DNA of 64,000 nt from Haloferax denitrificans ATCC 35960. GTDB taxonomy: Archaea > Halobacteriota > Halobacteria > Halobacteriales > Haloferacaceae. A program made the translations under genes and the position numbers. The stretch is from positions 1-64,000 of the forward strand of contig NZ_AOLP01000009.1 in the NCBI RefSeq assembly GCF_000337795.1. The letters run 5' to 3'. Below, piece by piece: positions 32,780 to 40,419 of the stretch (position 1 is its first letter; every line of letters begins with the position of its first letter). A model generated the notes under the pieces. It worked only from the letters and a program-made list of their open reading frames with translations, was not told the DNA's origin and made no database searches.

Positions 32780-34039
32780 CTACTCGGCGAGGTGTTCGAG
32801 GACCGCCTCGGTGTCGTTCGGGACGGGTTCGGGGTCGTCGCCCGCCTCGAACGCCGCGTCGGGGTCCTTCAGGAGGTGGCCCGTCGTGAGACAGACGACC
32901 TGTTCGTCCGCGTCGACGACGCCCTCGGCGCGGAGCTTTCGGAGGCCGGCGACGGAGGCGGCGGAGGCGGGTTCGACGCCGACGCCCTCGCCGGCGAGGT
33001 CGCGCTGTGCCTCGGTGATTTCCTCGTCGGAGACGGCGACGGCCGTGCCGTTCGTCTCGCGGATGCCGGGGAGCGCCTTCGGCGCGTTGACCGGGTTGCC
33101 GATGCGGATTGCGGTCGCGCGCGTCTCGACCTCGTCCCAGCGGCGAGTCTCGTCCCAGCCGTTCTCGATGGCCTCGACCATCGGGGCCGCGCCCTCGGCC
33201 TGCACGCCGGTCAGCTTCGGCACGTCGTCGACGTCGAGCGCGCCCGACTGGACGAGTTCGCGGAACGCCTTGTAGAGCGCCGAGGTGTTGCCCGCGTTGC
33301 CGACGGGGAGGACGATGCGGTCCGGGTAGGAGCCGTAGTCCTCGTGGAACTCCTCTAAGATTTCGAGGCCGATGGTCTTCTGGCCCTCCAGCCGGAAGGG
33401 GTTCAGCGAGTTGAGGAGGTACGCCTCGCCGCGGGCGGCGAGGTCCTGGACGATGTCGAGACAGGAGTCGAAGTTGCCGTCGACTTCGAGGATGCGCGCG
33501 TCGTGGAGCGACGCCTGCGCGATTTTCCCGGCGGCGACCTTCCCGGCGGGGAGGAGCACGAGCGTCTCCATCCCGCCGCGCGCGCCGTAGGCGGCGAGCG
33601 CGGCCGAGGTGTTCCCGGTCGAGGCGCAGGCGAGGCGGCCGACGCCGAGTTCCTTCGCCACGCGGACGCCGACGGTCATGCCGCGGTCCTTGAACGAGCC
33701 GGTGGGGTTCATCCCCTCGTGTTTGACGCGGAGGGTCTCGACGCCCACGTCGGCTTCGAGGCGCGGGACCTCGTGGAGCGGCGTCGCGCCCTCGGGGAGC
33801 GAGACGCCCTCCTCGAAGGGGAGCGCGGCGTTGTAGCGCCAGACGCCGCGGCCCTCGAAGTCGTCCCACGTCGGCGGGGACGCGTAGCGGACTTCGAGGA
33901 GGCCGTCGCAGTCGTCGCAGGTGTACCGAACGTCCTCGAACGGCGCGAACTGCGCGCCGCACGCGATACATTCGAGCCAGGTGCCGTCGTCGGCGACGGA
34001 TGGCTCCTCGGGGGCGGGTGCCGTGAGTTCGAGGCTCAT
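32780..34039 (-). CDS. thrC: Threonine synthase
   Basis: The ATG at 34039 gives 419 aa. A short N-terminal zinc-ribbon (CIACGAQ and CDDCDGLL) precedes the fold-type II PLP domain, with the PLP lysine in NPTGSFKDRGM (K117), the phosphate-binding STGNTSAALAAYGA and PVGNAGN. This is the archaeal/plant-like ThrC that turns phosphohomoserine into threonine. A TATA-like GCTTTTGTCC (minus strand, near 34066) is 27 bp away, so the mRNA is leaderless. The downstream coiled-coil gene follows on the same strand. Confidence 0.94.
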   Translation of the reverse strand: MSLELTAPAPEEPSVADDGTWLECIACGAQFAPFEDVRYTCDDCDGLLEVRYASPPTWDDFEGRGVWRYNAALPFEEGVSLPEGATPLHEVPRLEADVGVETLRVKHEGMNPTGSFKDRGMTVGVRVAKELGVGRLACASTGNTSAALAAYGARGGMETLVLLPAGKVAAGKIAQASLHDARILEVDGNFDSCLDIVQDLAARGEAYLLNSLNPFRLEGQKTIGLEILEEFHEDYGSYPDRIVLPVGNAGNTSALYKAFRELVQSGALDVDDVPKLTGVQAEGAAPMVEAIENGWDETRRWDEVETRATAIRIGNPVNAPKALPGIRETNGTAVAVSDEEITEAQRDLAGEGVGVEPASAASVAGLRKLRAEGVVDADEQVVCLTTGHLLKDPDAAFEAGDDPEPVPNDTEAVLEHLAE

Positions 34040-34133
34040 TGCTCGGGCGGTGGCACCAGAGGGACAAAAGCGGGCGGGTTTGGGCGGCACCTGCCGGGCG
34101 ACGGACTCGCCGGGAGCGCGGTCGACCGAGAGC

Positions 34134-34505
34134 TTACGACTCGCCGAAGGCGTCGATGCGGGCGTGAACGTCCTCCGCCCACTCGTCGAGGGAGGCGTGC
34201 ATCATCTCCTTGGCCTCCGGGAGCGGCGTCGCCGTGTACTGGTAGACGTAGCCGCCGGGGTCGAGCAGGCGGCGCTTGCGCTCGGTGAGGCCCTTGTCGA
34301 GGAGCGTCGTCAGAGAGCGGTTGACGTTGCTCCGGTCGCGGTCGAGCACCTCAGCCAGTTCGGCGACGGTGCTTCCGGGGTTGTCGAGTAGTGCGAGATA
34401 CGTCCGGCTCTCGTGGCTCTGGATGCCGAAGACGCACGCGAGGACCTGTCCGAAGTTCGGGTCCTCGGTCTCCATCAGTTCGCCCATGTCCGGTGCGTCG
34501 GCCAT
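34134..34505 (-). CDS. Winged-helix transcriptional regulator (TrmB/MarR-like)
   Basis: The ATG at 34505 (MADAPDMGELMETED) gives 123 aa. A helix-turn-helix core is clear: SRTYLALLDNPGSTVAELAEVLDRDRSNVNRSLTTLLDKGLTERKRRL, with the beta wing YVYQYTATPL. This is the TrmB/MarR-like fold common in haloarchaea. A TATA-like TTTAA lies 28 bp upstream (34531-34536), so the mRNA is leaderless. The gene is upstream of thrC on the same strand, but its target cannot be told. Confidence 0.85.
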   Translation of the reverse strand: MADAPDMGELMETEDPNFGQVLACVFGIQSHESRTYLALLDNPGSTVAELAEVLDRDRSNVNRSLTTLLDKGLTERKRRLLDPGGYVYQYTATPLPEAKEMMHASLDEWAEDVHARIDAFGES

Positions 34506-34593
34506 GCACACCTGTTCGCCGTGCGTCGGATTAAACCCTCACCTACAGGCGAGCGGGCGGCCGCCGCGACCGGGCCGCCGCGCCGACACGACG

Positions 34594-34833
34594 CTACTCC
34601 GCTTTCGCGTAGCCCATCTTCAGCACGCAGGCTCGCATCCCGTCTTCGTCCTCGTGTTTGTGGAGCGTCGTCGGCGTGTCGCAGTAGAAGACCGTCCCGT
34701 CGTGGCGGAGCGTCACCTCGTGGACGCCGCCGAGCAGTTCCGCTCGGACGACGACGCGGCGGCCATCGCGGAGCGCGTCGAGGATTTCGTCTGCGGTCAG
34801 TTCGCCGGACTCGACTCGGAGCGGCTCGGGCAT
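34594..34833 (-). CDS. Small conserved haloarchaeal protein
   Basis: The ATG at 34833 gives 79 aa (MPEPLRVESGELTADEILDALRDGRRVVV). A helix then four beta strands (VVVRAELLGGVHEVTLRHDGTVFYCDTPTTLHKHE) suggest a compact alpha-beta fold; one cysteine in the strand and one near the end (MRACVLKMGYAKAE) are not a zinc motif. It lies between two same-strand genes. Function unknown. Confidence 0.7.
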   Translation of the reverse strand: MPEPLRVESGELTADEILDALRDGRRVVVRAELLGGVHEVTLRHDGTVFYCDTPTTLHKHEDEDGMRACVLKMGYAKAE

Positions 34834-34934
34834 ACCGGAGGGTCGCGGGCGAGCGCTATCAGTATTGTCGATGGCGGTGAGTGCCGACAAAAGCGCGTGC
34901 CGGCGGCGGGCGACGAGCCGAAACAGAAGCCGGC

Positions 34935-35627
34935 TCAGTTCGTCGTCCAGTTAGACCGGTGTTCCTCGTCGGTCGTCGGCACCTCCACGCCCTCGACGGC
35001 CTCCGCGACCTCGGTCTCCTTCGGCGTGTCGATGTGCCAGCGGTCGATTTCGTCTTCGAAGCCCCGCAACGTCTCCGACACCATCGACTTCAGCTCGTCG
35101 TCGTTGACGTTCACCTCGAAGACGAACCGCTCGTCGCCGGTGCCGCGGCCGACCCGCTGGATGTTCGCGCTCACGAGTTCGTTGTCGAAGTAGTACGGGG
35201 CCAACTGGGTCATCACGTTGCGGTAGACCGTGTCCTCGACCTTCCGGAGCGCCTTCCGGCCGGCGGAGTCGGCCGCGCGAGCGACGTAGTTGATGGAGTC
35301 CTGCCACGACTCGACGGCCCCCTCGTTGTCGCCCTCCTCGACCCGCTCGTAAGAGCGAGAGAGCTTCTCTCCCGCCGTCTTGAGGTCGTCGTTGGGGGTC
35401 TTGCCCGCCTTCTCGCCTTCGCCCTCGCCGACGCTGGCCTGCTGGGCCGTCTTCTCGTTTACGTCCTCGCCGAGCCGCTCGTGGGACTTCGGCCGCCACT
35501 CGTCCCAGTCGTCGAAGGCGGCGCCGTCGACGTCGGCGTCGCGGAGCGCGCGGGTGATTCGCTCACCGTGTTCGACGACCTCGTCCCAGGTGCCGCGGCG
35601 TTTGAACCCGGAGATGCTCTCTTCCAT
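34935..35627 (-). CDS. Conserved haloarchaeal protein (DUF5828-like)
   Basis: The 230-aa acidic, helix-rich soluble protein starts MEESISGFKRRGTWDEVVEHGERITRAL. It has a charged linker (GEGEGEKAGKTPNDDLKTAGEKL), a helical region with NYVARAADSAGRKALRKVEDTVYRNVM, and a beta-rich C-terminus (FVFEVNVNDDELKSMVSETL). It resembles DUF5828 haloarchaeal proteins. A TATA-like GTTTATAC on the minus strand (35663-35656) predicts a very short leader. No enzymatic motif is seen. Confidence 0.78.
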   Translation of the reverse strand: MEESISGFKRRGTWDEVVEHGERITRALRDADVDGAAFDDWDEWRPKSHERLGEDVNEKTAQQASVGEGEGEKAGKTPNDDLKTAGEKLSRSYERVEEGDNEGAVESWQDSINYVARAADSAGRKALRKVEDTVYRNVMTQLAPYYFDNELVSANIQRVGRGTGDERFVFEVNVNDDELKSMVSETLRGFEDEIDRWHIDTPKETEVAEAVEGVEVPTTDEEHRSNWTTN

Positions 35628-35700
35628 TGTCGTTGACGGGAATACGCGCCAGACGGTATAAACTCTACGAGGGGACAGGTTCGCACACGGGTGAGAACGT

Positions 35701-35910
35701 CTAGCGCTCCCCGTAGACGAAGCGCTCGGCGGCCGCGTCGAGGCGAGACGACAGCCGACCGAGCCACGCCGCCGGCGACGCGGCCCGGAGCGCCGACGCG
35801 TCGAGTTCGATTCGGTCGTCGCCGAACGGGTCGCGGTCCTCGCTCGCGGCGGCGTCCACGACGGTCGTCATCGAACACCGGCCGCACGCCTCGCGGGGCG
35901 AGTCTGCCAT
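35701..35910 (-). CDS. Small hypothetical protein, divergent from the cupin operon
   Basis: The ATG at 35910 gives 69 aa (MADSPREACGRCSMTTVVDA). Two cysteines in CGRC near the N-terminus could bind metal or a disulfide; the rest is helix-forming (ASALRAASPAAWLGRLSSRLDAAAERFVYGER). A TATA-like GGTTTATTCG on the minus strand (35942-35933) is 27 bp from the ATG, so it is leaderless. It shares the promoter region with the cupin gene. Confidence 0.65.
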   Translation of the reverse strand: MADSPREACGRCSMTTVVDAAASEDRDPFGDDRIELDASALRAASPAAWLGRLSSRLDAAAERFVYGER

Positions 35911-35932
35911 GCGCCGCGCTTCGAAACCATCA

Positions 35933-35976
35933 CGAATAAACCTTGGTTTCCGGGCGGGTCGCGACGGGCTTATACG
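35933..35976. promoter_or_regulatory. Back-to-back promoters of the 69-aa gene and the cupin operon
   Basis: CGAATAAACC (35933-35942, minus-strand box) and CTTATACG (35969-35976, plus-strand box) lie 30 bp apart, each 27 bp from its start codon. The arrangement allows joint control by one regulator. Confidence 0.55.
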
Positions 35977-35998
35977 CTCGAACGTGTTGCTCCGTCTC

Positions 35999-36379
35999 AT
36001 GGGATATCGCGTCGTGGACGCCACCGCCGTCGAACCCGCCGAGGACCGCCCGTGCGAACTCCGCCGCATCGGCGGCGAGGGGGGCTTAGAGACCGTCGCG
36101 CTCAACCGCTTCCGGGCCGCACCCGGCGAGCAGGTGCCGCTTTCCTATCACTACCACACCGAACAGGAGGAGGCGTTCTACGTCCTCTCGGGCACGCTGT
36201 TCGTCGAGACGCCGGACGAGACGTTCGAAGTCGGCGCTGACGGCCTGTTCGTCGCCGACCCCGAGAGCCCACACCGGGCGTACAACCCCGAGGACGCGGA
36301 CGAGGCCGTCGAACTGCTCGCGCTCGGCTCGCCGGCCGTGTCGGGCGACGCCGTGCCCTACGACCCCGACGAGGAATGA
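35999..36379 (+). CDS. Cupin-domain protein
   Basis: The ATG at 35999 gives 126 aa. The double-stranded beta-helix cupin is clear: motif 1 LSYHYHTEQEEAFYVLSGTLFVET with two histidines and the glutamate, and motif 2 DPESPHRAYNPEDADEAVELLAL. The His and Glu residues would bind a divalent metal. Such small cupins act as isomerases, dioxygenases or sensors; the substrate is not predictable. Leaderless promoter CTTATACG is 27 bp away. The stop codon overlaps the next gene (ATGA), so they form an operon. Confidence 0.87.
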   Translation: MGYRVVDATAVEPAEDRPCELRRIGGEGGLETVALNRFRAAPGEQVPLSYHYHTEQEEAFYVLSGTLFVETPDETFEVGADGLFVADPESPHRAYNPEDADEAVELLALGSPAVSGDAVPYDPDEE

Positions 36380-37038
36380 GGAGCGTCGAACCCGAGGACG
36401 CTGGGGGAGCCGGAGACCCGGACGGGGCGGACGGGGCGAGCGACCCGGACGCATCGACAGCCGGTCCCGCCCTCGACCGCCCCGAATGGGACGACGAGTA
36501 CCTCGACCGGGTCGCCGAACGGCTCATGTACAACTACGACTTGGAGCGGGCGTACGCCGTTCGCGGCGAGCGGTTCGACCTGTTCGGCTCGATGCGGATG
36601 GAGAGCCAAAAGCAGTTCCTCCACCAGTCTATCAACTACGCCAACCACCACGCGATGGAGTACATGTTCGCGCGGCGGGTCGAGTCGGCGACGGTCGCCG
36701 AACTCGAACGGCTCGTCGAACTGGGCCACGCGCTCGCCGACGAGTGGATAGACCCCGACGAGGAGCACTACGGGACGGACTTCACCTTCGTGCTCGTCGC
36801 CGACGCGGTGCCGGAGGAAGTCCGGGCGTTCGTGTCCGACTTCGCCGACCGGACGCTCCTGAAGTTCGGCTACTACGGCCACTACGAGGTGAACCTCGCC
36901 GTCGTCGCGCCGGCCGACGAGGACGCCGTGGCGAGCCGCAACGCCGACTCGGTCGCCGCGTTCACGCTCTGGAGCGACGGCTCCCCGGCGGTCGAAGACG
37001 GGCTGTTAGCCCGGCTCCTCGGGAAGTTGCGTCGGTAA
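36376..37038 (+). CDS. Conserved haloarchaeal protein, second gene of cupin operon
   Basis: The 220-aa protein overlaps the cupin gene by four bases (ATGA). After an Asp/Ala/Gly-rich linker of about 30 residues, it has a helical domain rich in aromatic residues (RLMYNYDLERAYAVRGERFDLFGSMRMESQKQFLHQSINYANHHAMEYMFARRV) and a beta-rich part (FTFVLVADAVPEEVRAF...LLKFGYYGHYEVNLAVVAPA). No known motif is seen. Its tight coupling suggests it works with the cupin. Function unknown. Confidence 0.78.
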   Translation: MRSVEPEDAGGAGDPDGADGASDPDASTAGPALDRPEWDDEYLDRVAERLMYNYDLERAYAVRGERFDLFGSMRMESQKQFLHQSINYANHHAMEYMFARRVESATVAELERLVELGHALADEWIDPDEEHYGTDFTFVLVADAVPEEVRAFVSDFADRTLLKFGYYGHYEVNLAVVAPADEDAVASRNADSVAAFTLWSDGSPAVEDGLLARLLGKLRR

Positions 37039-37094
37039 GAAAAAACGGAGGTCGGTGGTCGGTGGTCGGAAGTCGAACGGCGAACCACCGCGTG

Positions 37095-38933
37095 TCAGTC
37101 GTCGCTCGGTCGCGGGCGACCGCCGCTACCGCCACTGCCGCCCGAACTCCGGGCGTCTTTGATGTTGTCGTAGCCGATTTTCGCCAGTGACAGCGCCAGA
37201 TAGACGAGCACCAGCGCGAGGACGATCTGGACGACCGCCGACACCATCGCGAAGGTGCCCGCCGAGTCCAGCCAGTCGGGGTTCATGAACTTCGCGTAGA
37301 TGTTGTCGTGGAACGCGAGCCACAGCAGGCCGAGCGACGTGATGGTCGTCATGAGCGCCATCGGCAGGCCCGTGCTGAGAAGCTGTTTGGAGTCGTCCCA
37401 GTTGGCCAGCCAGACGGTCGCGGTCAGGAGCGCCAGCGCGGCGAGAAGCTGGTTCGCGCCGCCGAACAGTTGCCAGAGCGTCAGCCACGAGCCGCTGGTG
37501 ATGAGGATGTACGCCGGGAGCGACTGCACGAACGCGTTGCCGTAGCGGTTAGTCGCGAACTCCTCGACCGGCGTCTCGGGCGTCCCGACGATTTCCTCCA
37601 TCATGTAGCGACCGAGGCGAACCGCGGTGTCGGTCGACGTGAGGAGGAAACTGACCAGCACGAGGGCCATGAACGGCCCGCCGAAGGAGGTCGGGATACC
37701 GAAGCTCGACAGGATGACGCCGCCGCCCGCCGCGAACGTCGGCAGGGCGAGGCCGATGCCGCCGCCCACGTCGGGCGCGATGATGGCGACCGTCGCCAGC
37801 GCGACGGTGGCGAGGAGGCCCTCGCCGAGCATGCCGCCGTAGCCGATGACGCGCGCGTCGGACTCCTTGTTCAACTGCTTCGAGGTCGTGCCCGACGAGA
37901 CGAGCGAGTGGAACCCGCTGATGGTCCCGCAGGCGATGGTGATGAACAGAAGCGGGAACAGCGGCGCGCCGGAGCGGCCGATAAAGCCGTAGTACGGTTC
38001 GAGGTTCGTCACGAGCGGTTGCGTCGGGGTCGTGAAGAGCGTGCCCACGACGATGGCGACGAGCGCGCCGCCGACGCCCGCGTACAGCAGGAACGACGAG
38101 AGGTAGTCGCGCGGTTGCAGAAGCACCCACACCGGGAGGGCGCTGGCGACCGCCCCGTAGACGAGGATGAGCGGCACCCACGCCGCGGTATTCCCGTTGA
38201 ACGAACTCGCGCCGGGAAGCCACGCGCCGGAGCCGGAGAACAGGACGAACGTCTCGGCGGGCGCGCGGGCCGCGGGTTCGAACAGCGCAACCGGGAACTG
38301 AATCCCCGCGTAGACGCCGACGAACATCGCGATGACGAACGCGGCGGTCCCCGGCAGGAACGGGAGGTTCAGCTGGTAGAGGTAGACGCCGAACAGCACC
38401 GCGAGGACGATGTACACCAGACTCGCCGTGGCCGCCTCCGGATAGGCGTTGAACACGATGGCCACCACGAGGGCGAACACCGCGACGACGAGGACGATGG
38501 TGAGAAACGCGAACCACAACAGCATGTTCTTGCCGCGCTCGCCGACGTACTCGCCGATGATGTAGCCGATGGACTTCCCGTCGTGTCGCAGACTGCTCGA
38601 CAGCGACACGAAGTCGTGGACGCTCCCGAGAAGCGGATTCCCGATGGCGATCCACGCGAGCGCGGGGGCCCAGCCCCACACCACGCCCGCCGTAATCGGC
38701 CCGACAATCGGCGCGCCGCCCGCGATGCTCGAATAGTGATGCCCCAGTAACACCGGCTTTTTCGCCGGAACGTATTCTTGACCGTCTTCGTATTTGTGCG
38801 CTGGCGTCTCACGACTGTCGTCGAGTTCGACGAACTGCGCGAGGTATCGGGAGTAGCCGAGATACCCGACGGTAAACAACGCAAACACCGTGACGACCAT
38901 CCAAATGACTTGTACCATGGTACGCTGCCCCAT
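37095..38933 (-). CDS. cstA: Carbon starvation protein CstA, peptide/pyruvate transporter
   Basis: The 612-aa protein has about 15-16 membrane segments and matches the CstA family, which imports pyruvate or peptides. Family signatures are the N-terminal KPVLLGHHYSSIAGGAPIVGPITA and the mid-protein IACGTISGFHSLVSSGTTSKQ. A TATA-like CGTTAAGG on the minus strand (38962-38955) is 26 bp from the ATG at 38933 (MGQRTMVQ), so this leaderless start is preferred over the ATG at 38918. A 20-bp palindrome lies just upstream of the box. Confidence 0.92.
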   Translation of the reverse strand: MGQRTMVQVIWMVVTVFALFTVGYLGYSRYLAQFVELDDSRETPAHKYEDGQEYVPAKKPVLLGHHYSSIAGGAPIVGPITAGVVWGWAPALAWIAIGNPLLGSVHDFVSLSSSLRHDGKSIGYIIGEYVGERGKNMLLWFAFLTIVLVVAVFALVVAIVFNAYPEAATASLVYIVLAVLFGVYLYQLNLPFLPGTAAFVIAMFVGVYAGIQFPVALFEPAARAPAETFVLFSGSGAWLPGASSFNGNTAAWVPLILVYGAVASALPVWVLLQPRDYLSSFLLYAGVGGALVAIVVGTLFTTPTQPLVTNLEPYYGFIGRSGAPLFPLLFITIACGTISGFHSLVSSGTTSKQLNKESDARVIGYGGMLGEGLLATVALATVAIIAPDVGGGIGLALPTFAAGGGVILSSFGIPTSFGGPFMALVLVSFLLTSTDTAVRLGRYMMEEIVGTPETPVEEFATNRYGNAFVQSLPAYILITSGSWLTLWQLFGGANQLLAALALLTATVWLANWDDSKQLLSTGLPMALMTTITSLGLLWLAFHDNIYAKFMNPDWLDSAGTFAMVSAVVQIVLALVLVYLALSLAKIGYDNIKDARSSGGSGGSGGRPRPSDD

Positions 38934-38966
38934 TGGAAGACACGAAAATGCCCACCTTAACGATAA

Positions 38967-38986
38967 CGATAGATAGGCATCTATCG
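38967..38986. promoter_or_regulatory. Operator-like palindrome at the cstA promoter
   Basis: CGATAGAT-AGGC-ATCTATCG has 8-bp perfect arms. It lies directly upstream of the cstA TATA-like box on the minus strand, in the place where a haloarchaeal regulator would block or aid TFB binding. It is also 70 bp past the arsA stop, so an arsA terminator hairpin is an alternative. Confidence 0.5.
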
Positions 38987-39054
38987 TGTTCGAACGACAG
39001 GTTCGTTCGGAGGGGTGCGTCGAAAACTCACGCCGTACGGCTCGTTGTGACAGC

Positions 39055-40020
39055 TCACTGAGTATCCAGCGCGGTGTCGATGTCGAGTTCGGCCGCGACC
39101 TCGCCGAGGAAGTCGCCTTTGACCTCGGCGACCCGCGTCTCGACGGCGGCGACAAGCGGCGGTGAAAAATTCTCGCGGAGGTCGGCGAGTCGTTCGCGCT
39201 CTGTCTTGACTCGCCCGCGCAAGAACGTCGCGCCCCGGCCCGACTCGTCGGGGTCGGGTTCGGGCGTGAGGCGGTTGACCGCGAGACCGCGCACGTCGAG
39301 GCCGTAGGAGTCGAGTTGGTCGATGGCGCGCTCCGTCTCGCGGAGCGACAGTTCGTCGGGGTTCACGACGAGGAAGAACGCGGCGTCGTCCTGTAGCGTC
39401 GCCTTGGCGAACGAGAAGTCGTCGCGGCGCTGTTCGAGGCGGGCGATGATGGGGTCGCCGTCCATCATGCGCCGGGGTTCGTTGTTGCCGATAGCGGCGC
39501 GTTCGAACAGTTTGACCGACTCCTTGCGCTTGTGGAGGAGCCGCTGAATCCAGCCGTCGAGGTACTCCGGCAGGGAGAGCAGTCGGAGCGTCCCGCCGGT
39601 CGGCGAGGTGTCGAAGACGACCCGGTCGTAGTCGTCCGCCGAGCGCATCACGTCGATGAAGCGGTCGAACAGCGCCGACTCGTACGCGCCGGGCGTCTGG
39701 TGGGCCATCTCTATCTGCCGGTCTATCTCGTTGACCATCGCCGGACTCACTTGGTCGCCCATCGCCCGCTTCGTCTCCATGAGATGTTCGCGGACCTCGG
39801 TCTCGGGGTCGATTTCCATCGCGTCGAGGTTCGGCTCGCCGGCGACGGCCGCGGGCTCGTCGGTAAAGGACTGGTCGAACACGTCGCTCGTGCTGTGGGC
39901 CGGGTCGGTCGAGACGAGGAGCGTCCGGACGCCGTCGCGGGCGCACTTGACCGCGTAGGCGCTGGACATCGTCGTCTTGCCCACGCCGCCTTTGCCGCCG
40001 AAGAAGACGAATTTGCGCAT
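39055..40020 (-). CDS. ArsA/Get3-family ATPase
   Basis: The 321-aa protein is a single-domain P-loop ATPase of the ArsA/Get3 (TRC40) family. The deviant Walker A is FFGGKGGVGKTTMSS (residues 8-17), switch I STDPAHSTSDVFDQ, switch II FDTSPTGGTLRLL and a helical lobe with MMDGDPIIARLE. Get3 delivers tail-anchored membrane proteins; ArsA drives arsenite efflux. No arsenite pump (ArsB) or ArsR is adjacent and no CxxC zinc pair is visible, so a Get3-like role is more likely but unproven. It is followed upstream by a 98-aa gene whose stop codon is one base from its ATG, so they are co-transcribed. Confidence 0.88.
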   Translation of the reverse strand: MRKFVFFGGKGGVGKTTMSSAYAVKCARDGVRTLLVSTDPAHSTSDVFDQSFTDEPAAVAGEPNLDAMEIDPETEVREHLMETKRAMGDQVSPAMVNEIDRQIEMAHQTPGAYESALFDRFIDVMRSADDYDRVVFDTSPTGGTLRLLSLPEYLDGWIQRLLHKRKESVKLFERAAIGNNEPRRMMDGDPIIARLEQRRDDFSFAKATLQDDAAFFLVVNPDELSLRETERAIDQLDSYGLDVRGLAVNRLTPEPDPDESGRGATFLRGRVKTERERLADLRENFSPPLVAAVETRVAEVKGDFLGEVAAELDIDTALDTQ

Positions 40021-40021
40021 G

Positions 40022-40318
40022 TTAGAAGTGATATTGGTGGCCCTTGCGTTCGAGGAGCGACCCGCGGTCCCACATCCGCCGCTCCCACGCCTCGAACTCG
40101 TCTTCGAGGTAGGGGAGCAGTTCGGCGGTGTAGTACGAGATGGGCGAGGGGATGCCGAACGCGTCGGGGAAGCACGCGAGCATGAACGCGTCCTCGTCGT
40201 CCTCGGCCTGCTTTTCTATCTTCTCGTAGGCGGGATGCGAAATCATCCCGTGGTAGAGGCCGCGGAGCCACTCTTCGACGAGTTCGCGGAAGGATTCGAT
40301 GCGCGCGGCGAGCGTCAT
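40022..40318 (-). CDS. Small helical protein upstream of ArsA/Get3
   Basis: The ATG at 40318 (MTLAARIESFRELVEEWLRG) gives 98 aa. It is predicted all-helical, with a hydrophobic patch (LYHGMISHPAYEKIEKQAEDDEDAFMLACFPDAFGIPSPISYYTAELLPYLEDEFEAWERRM). Only one base separates its stop from the ArsA start, so they are an operon and this is a candidate partner. No known fold is recognised. Confidence 0.75.
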   Translation of the reverse strand: MTLAARIESFRELVEEWLRGLYHGMISHPAYEKIEKQAEDDEDAFMLACFPDAFGIPSPISYYTAELLPYLEDEFEAWERRMWDRGSLLERKGHQYHF

Positions 40319-40419
40319 CAGTTTACACACTCACCCGTTTTCGGACAAAAGGGTATCGTTCACGAACGTCCGCGCTGGATACCTGCGATTTCATATGTGC
40401 GGACCCGGTAGGCCCGCTC

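Noticed and set aside
34276-35193. 305-aa plus-strand frame across the small gene cluster
   Set aside because: It is antisense to three better-supported genes and Ser/Arg-rich without domain signatures.
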